From the NCBI RefSeq assembly GCF_024707125.1, contig NZ_JANQAH010000013.1, forward strand, positions 125,104 through 189,103: a stretch of 64,000 nucleotides of DNA. The letters are read 5' to 3'. This stretch comes from Devosia sp. (GTDB lineage Bacteria; Pseudomonadota; Alphaproteobacteria; Rhizobiales; Devosiaceae). Of the stretch, positions 14,833-22,927 are shown one piece after another. The number at the start of each line of letters is the position of its first letter. Within the stretch, counting starts at the first letter, position 1. Made by a program: the position numbers and the translations under genes. Under the pieces are notes generated by a model. The model made no database searches and was not told the DNA's origin. It was given only the letters and a program-made list of their open reading frames with translations.

Positions 14833-15903
14833 ATGCAGGGCATAGACCTCTCGCGCCGCTTCTACGGTGACATCGTCGCGCCCTGGCTTTTGCGCGTGGC
14901 GCCAGACGTGCCGCATTCCGCCGCGCTCATCGGCTATGGCTCGGAACTGCTGGGTTTTGACGATGAGACCTCGAAGGACCACAATTGGGGTCCGCGGGTC
15001 CATATCTATCTCGGTGAGGACGATTTCAAAGCGCATGCATCGCGCCTGCTCGCCGACTTCGGAGAGGTCGTGCCCGAAACCTTCCTCGGCGAACCTGCCG
15101 GCTGGCGCAGCCGCCCGCATCCGGCGGCCAGTGGGCCCGATGCCGTTGGTGCCATGGAGCACGGGCTGGAGTTTCACACTTTTGAGGGGCGGCTCGAAGC
15201 CCATACAGGTCTACGCTCGCTCGAAAATCTGACCACGCTCGATTGGCTGGGCCTGCCCGAACAAAGCCTCCTCGCCTTCACTGCCGGCGCCGTTTTTCGC
15301 GACGATGGCGGCCGGCTCGAAGCCCTGCGCAAAACCCTTGCCTATTTCCCCCGCGATGTCTGGCTCTACAAGATCGCCTGCCAATGGCTCCGTATTGCCG
15401 AGGAGCAGGCCTTTGTCGGCCGCGCCGGGCAGGCCGGAGACGATCTCGGTTCCCGCATCATTGCCGCCCGCTTGTGCCGGGACGTGATGAGTATGGGATT
15501 CCTGCTTGAGCGCCGCTATGCACCCTATCCCAAATGGTTCGGCAGCGGTTTTTCGCGCCTCCCCATCGCCACCGTTCTAACCCCGCATCTCGAAGCCGCC
15601 TTGCGCGCCGAGGCGTGGCAGGAGCGGGGAGAAGCGCTCGCTGCTGCCTATCTGGCATTGGCGCAATGGCAGAACGCTCACGACATCGCGCCCTTCGAGC
15701 CCGTTGTCGGGCCCTATTTCGACCGGCCCTTCACCACCATCAATACCGATGACGCTGTCGCCAGCGCCATGGCCGCGATTGTCGATCCGGCCATTGCCGC
15801 GCTTCCGGTCGTGGGGGCCGTGGATCAGGTCAGTGACCTGACCCCGCTTCTGACCAATCCTGGAAAGACGCGCGCCATTATTCGCCAGCTCTTTGCCGAG
15901 TGA
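14833..15903 (+). CDS. DUF4037 (nucleotidyltransferase-fold) protein
   Basis: A 356-residue protein. Residues 27-60 (ALIGYGSELLGFDDETSKDH, then NWGPRVHIYL) have the GS...D.D..H.WGPR pattern of DUF4037 proteins, which share the nucleotidyltransferase fold. The C-terminal half is helical and contains the conserved YPKWFGSGFSRLP stretch of this family. No enzymatic function is established. It is coupled to the acyltransferase-like gene (9-base gap), an association worth examining because either a small-molecule or a protein modification pathway would fit. Confidence 0.75.
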   Translation: MQGIDLSRRFYGDIVAPWLLRVAPDVPHSAALIGYGSELLGFDDETSKDHNWGPRVHIYLGEDDFKAHASRLLADFGEVVPETFLGEPAGWRSRPHPAASGPDAVGAMEHGLEFHTFEGRLEAHTGLRSLENLTTLDWLGLPEQSLLAFTAGAVFRDDGGRLEALRKTLAYFPRDVWLYKIACQWLRIAEEQAFVGRAGQAGDDLGSRIIAARLCRDVMSMGFLLERRYAPYPKWFGSGFSRLPIATVLTPHLEAALRAEAWQERGEALAAAYLALAQWQNAHDIAPFEPVVGPYFDRPFTTINTDDAVASAMAAIVDPAIAALPVVGAVDQVSDLTPLLTNPGKTRAIIRQLFAE

Positions 15904-16033
15904 GACAGCTGGCTGCCTTCTCGCAATATTCGTGTCTATATTCATCCATCGTTCAGCATCTTTCCCTCATCACGCTCCTGCCGTAATGAAGGGTCAATCA
16001 AAGGCCACTGTTCAGATTCCTTCGGGGGAAAAC

Positions 16034-16699
16034 ATGAAGACCAAGGTTCTCGTCGCACTTGCCGCCGCTCTGGCGCTTTCTGCCTGCACCACCACCAATC
16101 CCTTTACCGGCCAGTCCCAGGTTTCCAACACTGCCGGCGGTACGCTGATCGGCGCCGGCGGCGGTGCCCTGGCCGGTGCCATCGTGGGCGCAGCCGTGGG
16201 CGGCGACCCGCGCATCGGCGCACTGATCGGCGCTGGTGTTGGCGGCCTCAGCGGCGCAGCCATCGGTTCCTATATGGACCAGCAGGAAGCCGAACTCCGC
16301 GCCCAGCTCCAGGGCACTGGCGTTTCGGTGACCCGCGTCGGCGACCAGGTCATTCTCAACATGCCCTCAAACATTACCTTCGCGACCGATTCCGCGACCG
16401 TGCAGCCGCAGTTCAACCAGACCCTGGTCTCGGTCGGTCTCGTGCTGCGCAAGTTCGACAAGACCATTGTCGACGTCTATGGCCACACCGACTCCACCGG
16501 CAGCGCTGCGCACAATCTCGAGCTTAGCCAGCGCCGCGCCGTTTCGGTCGCCACGATCCTCGCCAATCAGGGCGTCGATCAGCGCCGCTTCTTCATCGAA
16601 GGCAAGGGCGCTTCGAGCCCGATCGCTTCGAACGCCACCGAAGCCGGCCGCGCGCAGAACCGCCGCGTCGAAATCCAGCTTTCGCCCATCCGCGGCTAA
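16034..16699 (+). CDS. OmpA-family outer-membrane lipoprotein (YiaD-like)
   Basis: A 221-residue lipoprotein starting MKTKVLVALAAALALSAC, with GGGGGAAAAC before the ATG and a lipobox LSAC (Cys at 18). A glycine-rich, membrane-inserting-like segment (residues 30-80) precedes the OmpA C-terminal peptidoglycan-binding domain: VYGHTDSTGSAAHNLELSQRRA and NRRVEIQL. It probably anchors the outer membrane to the cell wall. It stands alone and ends in a strong terminator. Confidence 0.93.
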   Translation: MKTKVLVALAAALALSACTTTNPFTGQSQVSNTAGGTLIGAGGGALAGAIVGAAVGGDPRIGALIGAGVGGLSGAAIGSYMDQQEAELRAQLQGTGVSVTRVGDQVILNMPSNITFATDSATVQPQFNQTLVSVGLVLRKFDKTIVDVYGHTDSTGSAAHNLELSQRRAVSVATILANQGVDQRRFFIEGKGASSPIASNATEAGRAQNRRVEIQLSPIRG

Positions 16700-16720
16700 G
16701 CTTGATCTTTGCCTGATCAG

Positions 16721-16748
16721 AAAGCGGCCCTCCGGGGCCGCTTTTTTA
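16721..16748 (+). terminator. Rho-independent terminator of the OmpA-like gene
   Basis: Stem AAAGCGGCCC/GGGCCGCTTT with loop TCCG-like bases and a run of six T. It overlaps the stop of the convergent 97-residue gene. Confidence 0.88.
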
Positions 16749-17039
16749 TTGCGTGGTGGTTTCGGTCACCGGGGCCGCCGTCGGCGTGCCGGGCTGCACA
16801 TCGGTGCCCGGTGCGCCCGAAAAGATCTGCATGGCGAGGACAATGGCCGCGACGACCGCAATCGCCACCACCCCATAGAGCCACCACTGGCCCGGACTGG
16901 TGCCGCCCATCGCCGCTTCGATATCGCCCGTCGGGCGCAGATCCGAGCCATCGGGCACATCGATCTTCGAGCCCTTTTCGTCGATCAGAAAGTCCACCTT
17001 GGCGACGCTGGGCGCCGGCCCTTCAGTGTTATTGGCCAT
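16746..17039 (-). CDS. Small single-helix membrane protein
   Basis: A 97-residue protein with an acidic N-terminal half (about 1-50), one transmembrane helix (WWLYGVVAIAVVAAIVLAMQIF, about 52-73) and a Thr/Pro-rich tail (GTPTAAPVTETTTQ), probably periplasmic. No family is recognised. The start overlaps the stop of the upstream 85-residue gene by one base (TGATG). Confidence 0.65.
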   Translation of the reverse strand: MANNTEGPAPSVAKVDFLIDEKGSKIDVPDGSDLRPTGDIEAAMGGTSPGQWWLYGVVAIAVVAAIVLAMQIFSGAPGTDVQPGTPTAAPVTETTTQ

Positions 17040-17296
17040 CAGTAATCTCCCTTGAACACGGTTTGAGTCCCCACCCCGTGCTGTACGCCGCGATGCACAT
17101 GGGCGATGGCCTCGTCGATTTCGCCCGAGGTAAAGCCGAATCCCCGTCCTTCCGCCTCGGCGCCGGACGCATCGGCCCGGAGCTGGTGCAGCAGGTCGAG
17201 CTTTTCGCGCGCGGTGAAGAGGCTGTGCTGGGCAATCTGCATCGGGGTCAGGCTATCCCGGCTCATGATCTCACGTTCAAGATTGCCGAAAACCAT
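17039..17296 (-). CDS. Small soluble protein, function unknown
   Basis: An 85-residue protein beginning MVFGNLEREIMSRDSL, with a helical, charged body (AQHSLFTAREKLDLLHQLRADASG) and no membrane segment or signal. GGAGGG lies seven bases before the ATG. It is translationally coupled to the single-helix membrane protein that follows. A candidate general-stress promoter (17337-17362) lies just upstream. Confidence 0.65.
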   Translation of the reverse strand: MVFGNLEREIMSRDSLTPMQIAQHSLFTAREKLDLLHQLRADASGAEAEGRGFGFTSGEIDEAIAHVHRGVQHGVGTQTVFKGDY

Positions 17297-17336
17297 TTTT
17301 CCCTCCTCGTCTCATGCGCTTAAGGCCACAAAGAAA

Positions 17337-17362
17337 AATGCTTGTCGCGGGCGACAAGTTCC
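17337..17362 (-). promoter_or_regulatory. Candidate EcfG-type promoter with internal palindrome
   Basis: On the minus strand GGAAC (17358-17362), 17 bases, then CATT (17337-17340): one base from the alphaproteobacterial general stress sigma consensus GGAAC-N16/17-CGTT. The spacer is itself nearly a palindrome (CTTGTCGC/GCGACAAG, 17341-17358). It reads into the 85/97-residue gene pair. Confidence 0.4.
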
Positions 17363-17445
17363 ATTTGTGCGCAATTGGCAAAGGGTCGGATTAACGCGGC
17401 CTTGAGAGGTCCCTGCGCATCCTCATGCACGGCGAGGGGATGCCG

Positions 17446-19056
17446 ATGAATTCAGTTGTATCGTTTCTGATAGCGACAAAGCACCAGAACAAGGTGCAAT
17501 TCGGCCTTTGGCTGGTCTGCTTCCTGGCGCTGCTGGCGGCCAGCTCCTGGTTCATGCTGCGCGAACTCAATGCCAGCATGAATACCGACGTCTCGCGCGC
17601 GCTCGAAACCTATACCAAGGTGCGCAGCGCCGTGGTCGAGACGCTCGACATCATGGATCGCCAGCTCACCGCCGATCCCTGCTCGGCCGACTATGCCGCC
17701 CAGCAGCGCCGCGTTGCCTTCCTGCCCGACGGCATGAACGAGCTTTTCTTCTTTGAAAGCGGCAAGATCATCTGCACGGCCAATAACGGCCTCCTGCCCA
17801 CGCCGATTGATCTGGGCGAGCCCGATATCGTTCCCTCCAATCCCTTCACGGTCACCCTCTGGGTCAATCGCAATCTCGACGCCCTGGGATTGACGGGTCT
17901 GAGGGGAAGTTTTGCCGTACGCGGCAATCACGGCATGGTGGTTCCGGCAACGCCCATTCCCACCGGCATTTCCAAATGGCTCGAATTCGAGGTGGTCCTG
18001 CGCGCCCCCGACGGGCGCTGGTGGCACACCTCCGGCGCGTCCGGCCTCTATGTGCAAGGCCTGGCCGAAAGCAATGGTCCCTTCGGCCTGCGCAATGGCG
18101 CCCTGACCACTATCCAGTGCGACGTCGCCGGGCTGCATTGCCTTGCCGCCCGTGCCACGCTCGGCCAATTGCTGGTCGTCGGCGGCGCAGTTTTCGGCTT
18201 GAGCCTTGTGGTCTGCGGCATCCTGGCGGCGTGGCTCTCTAGCAAGATCTACGCGCAGCTGGCGCGCCGCTGGTCCTTCGAATCCCGTTTCCTGCGTCGC
18301 TTCCAGTCCCAGGGCGTGACCTGCGCCTATCAGCCCCTGCTCAATCTCGAAAAGGATCTGGTCACCGGCTGCGAGGTCCTGGCGCGCTGGCGCGATGTCG
18401 ATGGTACGCTGATCTATCCCGATCGCTTCATCCCCATCGTCGAAAAGCACGGCCTGACCCAGCCCTTCACCCGCCTCATCGTCGCGTGCGCCCATGCCGA
18501 ACTGCTGCCGCTCGTGCCCATGGGCAAGCGCATGCAGGTCAATTTCAATATTTTCCCGCAAGATCTCGATGCCGCCGTGCTGCTCGACATCTTTGCGCCC
18601 TTCCTCAGCTCGGCCTCGCGCTTTGATCTCACCATCGAAATCGTCGAGACCGGTGCGCTCGAACTGGATACCGCCCAGGGCGAAATCGAGCGCCTGCGCG
18701 ATGCGGGCGTCCACATCTATATCGACGATTTCGGCGCCGGTTATTCGTCCATGCATACTCTCGCCGGCCTCTCGGTCGACGGGGTCAAGCTCGATCGCAG
18801 TTTTGCCATGGCGCCCGACGAGTCGGTCATGGCCCGCATGCTCGATCACGCCATCGACATGGTGCAGGATTCGGGCCGCAGGGTCGTGGTCGAAGGCGTC
18901 GAGACGGCGGCGCGCCTTGCCGCGCTCAAGGCCTGCGGCAAGGTCCATTTCGCGCAGGGCTACTATATTTCCCGCCCGCTCGACCGCGATGCCTTTGCCC
19001 GTTTCCTCGCCGATCGTGGTCCCCGCCCCAGCGCAAGGCCGCGATTGGTTGCCTGA
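17446..19056 (+). CDS. Membrane-bound CSS-motif EAL phosphodiesterase
   Basis: A c-di-GMP-specific phosphodiesterase of about 536 residues. It has a membrane helix near the N-terminus, a periplasmic CSS-type sensor domain (DPCSADY and Cys-containing segments), a second helix near residues 250-275 and a cytoplasmic EAL domain. The signature reads EVL instead of EAL, but the metal and catalytic residues are present: NFNIFPQDL, EIVET, DDFGAGYSS, VKLDRSF, EGVET and QGYYISRP. The CSS group is controlled by periplasmic disulfide state. The ATG at 17446 has GAGGGG eight bases upstream and is preferred to in-frame ATGs at 17425 and 17440. Confidence 0.9.
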   Translation: MNSVVSFLIATKHQNKVQFGLWLVCFLALLAASSWFMLRELNASMNTDVSRALETYTKVRSAVVETLDIMDRQLTADPCSADYAAQQRRVAFLPDGMNELFFFESGKIICTANNGLLPTPIDLGEPDIVPSNPFTVTLWVNRNLDALGLTGLRGSFAVRGNHGMVVPATPIPTGISKWLEFEVVLRAPDGRWWHTSGASGLYVQGLAESNGPFGLRNGALTTIQCDVAGLHCLAARATLGQLLVVGGAVFGLSLVVCGILAAWLSSKIYAQLARRWSFESRFLRRFQSQGVTCAYQPLLNLEKDLVTGCEVLARWRDVDGTLIYPDRFIPIVEKHGLTQPFTRLIVACAHAELLPLVPMGKRMQVNFNIFPQDLDAAVLLDIFAPFLSSASRFDLTIEIVETGALELDTAQGEIERLRDAGVHIYIDDFGAGYSSMHTLAGLSVDGVKLDRSFAMAPDESVMARMLDHAIDMVQDSGRRVVVEGVETAARLAALKACGKVHFAQGYYISRPLDRDAFARFLADRGPRPSARPRLVA

Positions 19057-19076
19057 TCACATTTGCCTCAAGCCGG

Positions 19077-19102
19077 GCAACCGCTTCCGGTGACACTGCG
19101 TT
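19077..19102 (+). promoter_or_regulatory. Candidate EcfG-type promoter of the PRC-barrel gene
   Basis: GCAAC (19077-19081), 17 bases, then CGTT (19099-19102), one base from the GGAAC-N16/17-CGTT consensus of the general stress sigma factor. It lies 33 bases before the start codon of a gene type often under that control. Confidence 0.35.
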
Positions 19103-19134
19103 GGTCGGCCATGGATAAACCCAGGAGGACCGAC

Positions 19135-19524
19135 ATGGCCTATGATGACATCAGCAAAGCTGACGCCAATATCAAGGAAACTCACGATCTGATTGCTTCC
19201 GACAAGGTCGAAGGCACCAAGGTCTATGATCCCATGGGCGAGCATATCGGCTCGATCGAACGCATTCTCGTCGAAAAGCGCTCCGGCAAGGTGTCTTACG
19301 CCGTGCTGAGCTTTGGCGGCTTCCTCGGCATGGGGCACGAACATTATCCGTTGCCCTGGTCGAAGCTGAACTATGACGAAAGCCTCGGCGGCTATCGCGT
19401 CGATGTGACCAAGGCCCAGCTCGAAGGCGCCCCGCGTTATGAACGCGAAGAGGACGAATACTGGACCGAAGAAAACGGTCGCCGCGTCTACGACTACTAT
19501 GGCGTGACGCCCTACTGGATCTGA
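19135..19524 (+). CDS. PRC-barrel domain protein
   Basis: A 129-residue soluble protein with GGAGG nine bases before the ATG. The PRC-barrel covers most of it: SDKVEGTKVYDPMGEHIGSIERILVEKRSGKVSYAVLSFGGFLGMG and YPLPWSKLNYD. The C-terminus is rich in Tyr and acidic residues. PRC-barrel proteins of this length are commonly stress-induced in rhizobia; molecular role unknown. Confidence 0.9.
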   Translation: MAYDDISKADANIKETHDLIASDKVEGTKVYDPMGEHIGSIERILVEKRSGKVSYAVLSFGGFLGMGHEHYPLPWSKLNYDESLGGYRVDVTKAQLEGAPRYEREEDEYWTEENGRRVYDYYGVTPYWI

Positions 19525-19615
19525 CCCTTTCCGGCGCTCGGGAGCTCCCGGGCGTCAACGGCTTTCAGCACCAGCGACTTTTCAGGCAGACATTTTCAAT
19601 CAAGTGATGCTGCAT

Positions 19616-19665
19616 CGGGTCGGCCCCTTTCGGGTGCCGGCCTTTTTGGTTTTTTGGGTTTTTGG
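19616..19665 (+). terminator. Likely terminator of the PRC-barrel gene
   Basis: An imperfect GC-rich stem (GGTCGGCCCC and GGGTGCCGGCC) is followed by runs of five, six and five T. Confidence 0.6.
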
Positions 19666-19697
19666 GCTTGCTGAGCCGAGCAACCCCACCCACAGGC

Positions 19698-19768
19698 TGT
19701 CACCCCGGCGAAGGCCGGGGCCCATCCTGAGATCTCAAGATGGATCCCGGCCTTCGCCGGGATGACAG
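19698..19768. repeat. Palindromic intergenic repeat, family D copy 1
   Basis: TGTCACCCCGGCGAAGGCCG opens and CGGCCTTCGCCGGGATGACA closes the element around a short spacer containing GAGATCTC. A half-copy lies at 58574-58613. Confidence 0.9.
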
Positions 19769-19815
19769 CCGGTGGGTGTCGAGTGTCCAGCCAGGAACGA
19801 AGCGGTGCATGGGGC

Positions 19816-21435
19816 CTACCCCGCCCGGCTTCCCCGTCCCGATTGGTTGGCAAGCCCGCTGATCGTTGCCCGCAAGGCGGCCGGCTTCACCGGCTTAGTC
19901 ACGACCAGAATGCCGCGATCTTCCGCCAGCGCCCGCACAGCCGGGCTACGATCGGCCGTCACCAGCGCTGCCGGCAAATGCCCGCCCAGATTATGCCGCA
20001 GCCATTCGATGGCATCGAGCCCCGAAGTCTGGTCGAGGTGATAATCCATCAGCACCAGATCGGGATACCACCCCTCGAGCAGGCGCTCCCTGTCGATCTG
20101 CTTGAGCGACAGGGCCACGCGCACATCGCAACCCCAATGCTCCAGGAGGCCCTGCATGGCTTCGAGAATGGCCTTTTCATTGTCGACGCACAGCACCTTC
20201 AAATTCAGCGTGCCGACATTGCTTTCCACCATCGGCCAAGCTTCGCCCTGCGCCGGCCGCGCATTGCGCACCACGGGCAGGTAGAGCGAAAAGCGCGAGC
20301 CGCGACCTTCCTTGCTGTCGAGCTCCAGCGTCAGGTCCATGGCCGTCACGAGACGCTGCACGATGGACAGCCCAAGCCCCAGTCCCTGCGCCATGCGCGC
20401 CGCCCGGTCGAGCCGCGAAAATTCGGCAAAGACCAGCCGGTGCTGGTCGCGATTGAACCCGATGCCCGTATCGATCACATCGAGCCGCAGGCGATTGCCG
20501 CGGCGCCGCAGCCCCACCAGCACCTTGCCGCCCGCAGGGGTATATTTGATGGCGTTGGAAACAAGGTTCTGCACGATACGGCCGACCAGCGAGCGGTCCG
20601 CCATCACCGAGGCCGCCGTCTTGACGATCCGCAGCGTCACGTCGTGCTCGCGGGCGAGGGGGGCGAATTCCACCTCGGCTTTTCGCAACAGGTCCTGCGC
20701 CGCCACCGGGGCCGGCGCAGGCTTGAGCGCGCCGCTATCGATGCGCGAAATATCGAGCAGCGCCGACATGATCTCTTCAACTGCCGTCAGCGAGGCCTCG
20801 ATGGAGGTCGCCAATTCGGCAAAGGCGGTCGATTTGGCCCGCTCGATCAATGTGGACGTATAGAGCCGCGCGGCATTGAGCGGCTGCAAGAGATCGTGGC
20901 TGGCCGCGGCGAGAAAGCGCGTCTTGTCGTGATTGGCCGCATCCGCCTTGGCACGCGCGATCTCAAGCTCGGCATTGACGCGCGTCAGGTCCGCCGTGCG
21001 CTCCTCGACCCGTCCTTCGAGCGAAAAATTGACGCGTTCGAGTTCACGCTCCGCCTTCACCCGCGCCGTCACATCGGAAAAGCTGATGACGAGGCCGCCA
21101 TCCGAAAGCCGGCTCGAATGAAATTCCAGCGATTGCCCGGCATTGCCGAGCCGCTGGGTCACCGTTATCGGCGCTTCGGTGAGAAGCTTGATGCGCTCGA
21201 TGGCGAGCCGCGCTGCATCGCCGGGGCCGAGGTCGCCGCGTTCGGCAAGGAACAGCGCAATGTCGAACAGGGCCGCCCCTTCGCGGATCAAATCCTCCGG
21301 CAGAGCAAGCAGCAGATTATAGCGCCGGTTCGACACGACGAGCCGCAGCCCCGCATCGAAGACCGCGATGCCCTGGGGCAGATAGTCGATGGCCAGCCGG
21401 AGACTGGCCGCACTGTCAGCAGAGGAAAGCGCCAT
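19816..21435 (-). CDS. Hybrid histidine kinase, NahK/ErcS type
   Basis: A 539-residue cytoplasmic hybrid sensor kinase: N-terminal PAS-7 domain (about 10-125, LPQGIAVFDAGLRLVVSNRRYN), a coiled-coil stretch (125-170), HisKA with H180 in FLAAASHDLLQPLNAARLY, HATPase (about 285-390, N-box NLVSNAIKYTP, GLGLGLSIV) and a C-terminal receiver with D464 in LVLMDYHLD. This is the NahK/ErcS' family, which in Pseudomonas links nitric oxide or ethanol metabolism to an H-box phosphotransfer protein. No such partner is in the window; the FixJ-like regulator 0.8 kb away lacks a phospho-acceptor. Confidence 0.92.
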   Translation of the reverse strand: MALSSADSAASLRLAIDYLPQGIAVFDAGLRLVVSNRRYNLLLALPEDLIREGAALFDIALFLAERGDLGPGDAARLAIERIKLLTEAPITVTQRLGNAGQSLEFHSSRLSDGGLVISFSDVTARVKAERELERVNFSLEGRVEERTADLTRVNAELEIARAKADAANHDKTRFLAAASHDLLQPLNAARLYTSTLIERAKSTAFAELATSIEASLTAVEEIMSALLDISRIDSGALKPAPAPVAAQDLLRKAEVEFAPLAREHDVTLRIVKTAASVMADRSLVGRIVQNLVSNAIKYTPAGGKVLVGLRRRGNRLRLDVIDTGIGFNRDQHRLVFAEFSRLDRAARMAQGLGLGLSIVQRLVTAMDLTLELDSKEGRGSRFSLYLPVVRNARPAQGEAWPMVESNVGTLNLKVLCVDNEKAILEAMQGLLEHWGCDVRVALSLKQIDRERLLEGWYPDLVLMDYHLDQTSGLDAIEWLRHNLGGHLPAALVTADRSPAVRALAEDRGILVVTKPVKPAALRATISGLANQSGRGSRAG

Positions 21436-21604
21436 GGGTTTCAGACAAACTCGAATTGTTGAGAGCCGTTATCGGCCCCCCGACGCAGGGGCGCAAGTTC
21501 GACTGAGGGACCATTGCAAATTGCCGCGAGGTCGGAAATGTTGGTTATCCCTCCGTTAACGTCCTGACCGGAGGCCGCTTTCCAGTTTGAAGAGGGTCGA
21601 ACCT

Positions 21605-21997
21605 ATGAGCTTTGTTAAGGAATTCCGTGATTTCGCCGTCAAGGGCAACATGATCGATCTCGCCATCGGCGTGATCATCGGTGCGGCCTTCGGTGCCATC
21701 GTCTCTTCCATTGTCGACGATATCTTCATGCCGCTGCTCGGCATCATCATCGGCGGCGTCGACTTCTCCGGCATCGTGCTGACCGTCGGCGAGGCACGGG
21801 TCAATATCGGCCTCTTCATCAATGCCGTGGTGAAATTCGCCATCATCGCCTTCGTGCTCTTCCTCGTGGTCAAGGCCATCAACAGCCTCAAGCGCGAAGC
21901 GGCCCAGGAGCCGGTCGAAACCACGCCCGCTCCGAGCAAGGAAGAAGTCCTGCTCACCGAAATCCGCGACGCCCTGCGCGCCAACCCCCGCGTTTGA
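21605..21997 (+). CDS. mscL: Large-conductance mechanosensitive channel MscL
   Basis: Opens under membrane tension and protects against osmotic downshock. A 130-residue protein with the N-terminal amphipathic helix and TM1 (KEFRDFAVKGNMIDLAIGVI then IGAAFGAIVSSIVDD), a short periplasmic loop, TM2 (about 70-95) and the charged C-terminal helix. The start has AGAGGG upstream. A GGAAA-N15-CGTT sequence about 55 bases upstream weakly resembles a stress sigma promoter. Stand-alone gene with a strong terminator. Confidence 0.97.
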   Translation: MSFVKEFRDFAVKGNMIDLAIGVIIGAAFGAIVSSIVDDIFMPLLGIIIGGVDFSGIVLTVGEARVNIGLFINAVVKFAIIAFVLFLVVKAINSLKREAAQEPVETTPAPSKEEVLLTEIRDALRANPRV

Positions 21998-22004
21998 CGC
22001 GAAC

Positions 22005-22034
22005 AAAAGCCGGCTTGCAGAAGCCGGCTTTTTC
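22005..22034 (+). terminator. Rho-independent terminator of mscL
   Basis: AAAGCCGGCTT and its complement flank GCAG, followed by five T, eight bases after the mscL stop codon. Confidence 0.9.
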
Positions 22035-22061
22035 GTGCCTATGATCTAGGAATAATATCTG

Positions 22062-22090
22062 TTGACGATTTGCACATAGGCAAATATACC
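22062..22090 (+). promoter_or_regulatory. Sigma-70 promoter of the FixJ-like gene
   Basis: TTGACG (22062-22067) and TATACC (22085-22090) are spaced by exactly 17 bases in a locally AT-rich stretch. The spacer holds a TTTGC/GCAAA inverted repeat (22069-22084) that could be an operator. The resulting leader would be about 160 bases. Confidence 0.6.
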
Positions 22091-22256
22091 TAACAAGTGC
22101 GTAGTGACACGTAAGCATTCTCTCTATCGGACGGCATGACCACTTAGAGCAAACTACCGGGGTGAGTGGGACGGAGGGTGGCGGAGTGTTTGCTTCGCTG
22201 CCATGCGGCTCCGGCCCAAGGGTAATGCGAACCTTGCCAAAGGGGCTTTGGGCACG

Positions 22257-22892
22257 ATGAGCGACGACACCTATTATCATTCATTTCTCAACCGGGACCG
22301 TGTGATCCACATCGTGGATGACGATCCCGCCATCTGCGAGGGGCTGAGCGTACTGTTCCGCCTCGAAGGCTTTCAGACCATGTTTTCGCTCGAGGCCGGG
22401 CACTTCCTCGCCTCGCTCGAGCGGCGACGGGTCGATGTGGCGGTGGTCAATCTGGCGCTTGACCAGGAAAGCGGCCTGCCACTGCTGCGGCGCGTCAAGA
22501 CGCTGCACACCGGCACGCCGGTGGTTATGCTGGCCAATTCCCCCCAGCTCGAGGCGGCCGTCACCGCCATGAAACTGGGCGCAACCGATGTGGTGCCAAA
22601 ACCCATCGACAGCGAGCACCTGCTCGGCATCATCCGCGACGCCCTGCGCCGCGATGTGCATCTGGGCGCCATGCAGGGTGGTCGGCGACCCGTGGAGGTG
22701 CGGGGCTTTTCTCAATTGACCCCGCGCGAACGCGAAGTGCTCCAGCTCATCACCAATGGGCAATCCAACAAGGAAGCGGGCCGAAAACTGGGTATCTCGC
22801 CCCGCACCATCGAAGTGCACCGCGCCCGCGTCATGGAAAAGCTCGGCGCCAAGAACACGGCCGACCTCATGCGGATCGTGCTGACGAGCTGA
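22257..22892 (+). CDS. FixJ/NarL-family regulator with degenerate receiver
   Basis: A 211-residue DNA-binding protein: receiver-like domain (about 14-135) and LuxR-type helix-turn-helix (about 148-211, LTPREREVLQLITNGQSNKEAGRKLGISPRTIEVHRARV). The acidic pocket (DDD 21-23) and Lys (K115 in PKP) are kept, but the phospho-acceptor position is Asn65 (VVNLALD), so classical Asp phosphorylation is not possible. It may act as a phosphorylation-independent regulator. Start MSDDTYYHSF; upstream in-frame codons lack a ribosome site. Confidence 0.85.
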   Translation: MSDDTYYHSFLNRDRVIHIVDDDPAICEGLSVLFRLEGFQTMFSLEAGHFLASLERRRVDVAVVNLALDQESGLPLLRRVKTLHTGTPVVMLANSPQLEAAVTAMKLGATDVVPKPIDSEHLLGIIRDALRRDVHLGAMQGGRRPVEVRGFSQLTPREREVLQLITNGQSNKEAGRKLGISPRTIEVHRARVMEKLGAKNTADLMRIVLTS

Positions 22893-22927
22893 GCGTATAA
22901 GAAAAAATTCCTTGACCATCCCCACTC

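Noticed and set aside
13459..15204. 581-residue open frame antisense to the acyltransferase-like and DUF4037 genes
   Set aside because: Spans two well-supported plus-strand genes, low-complexity His/Arg composition, no motif.
19762..21462. 566-residue open frame antisense to the hybrid kinase
   Set aside because: The minus-strand kinase has all family motifs; the antisense frame has none.
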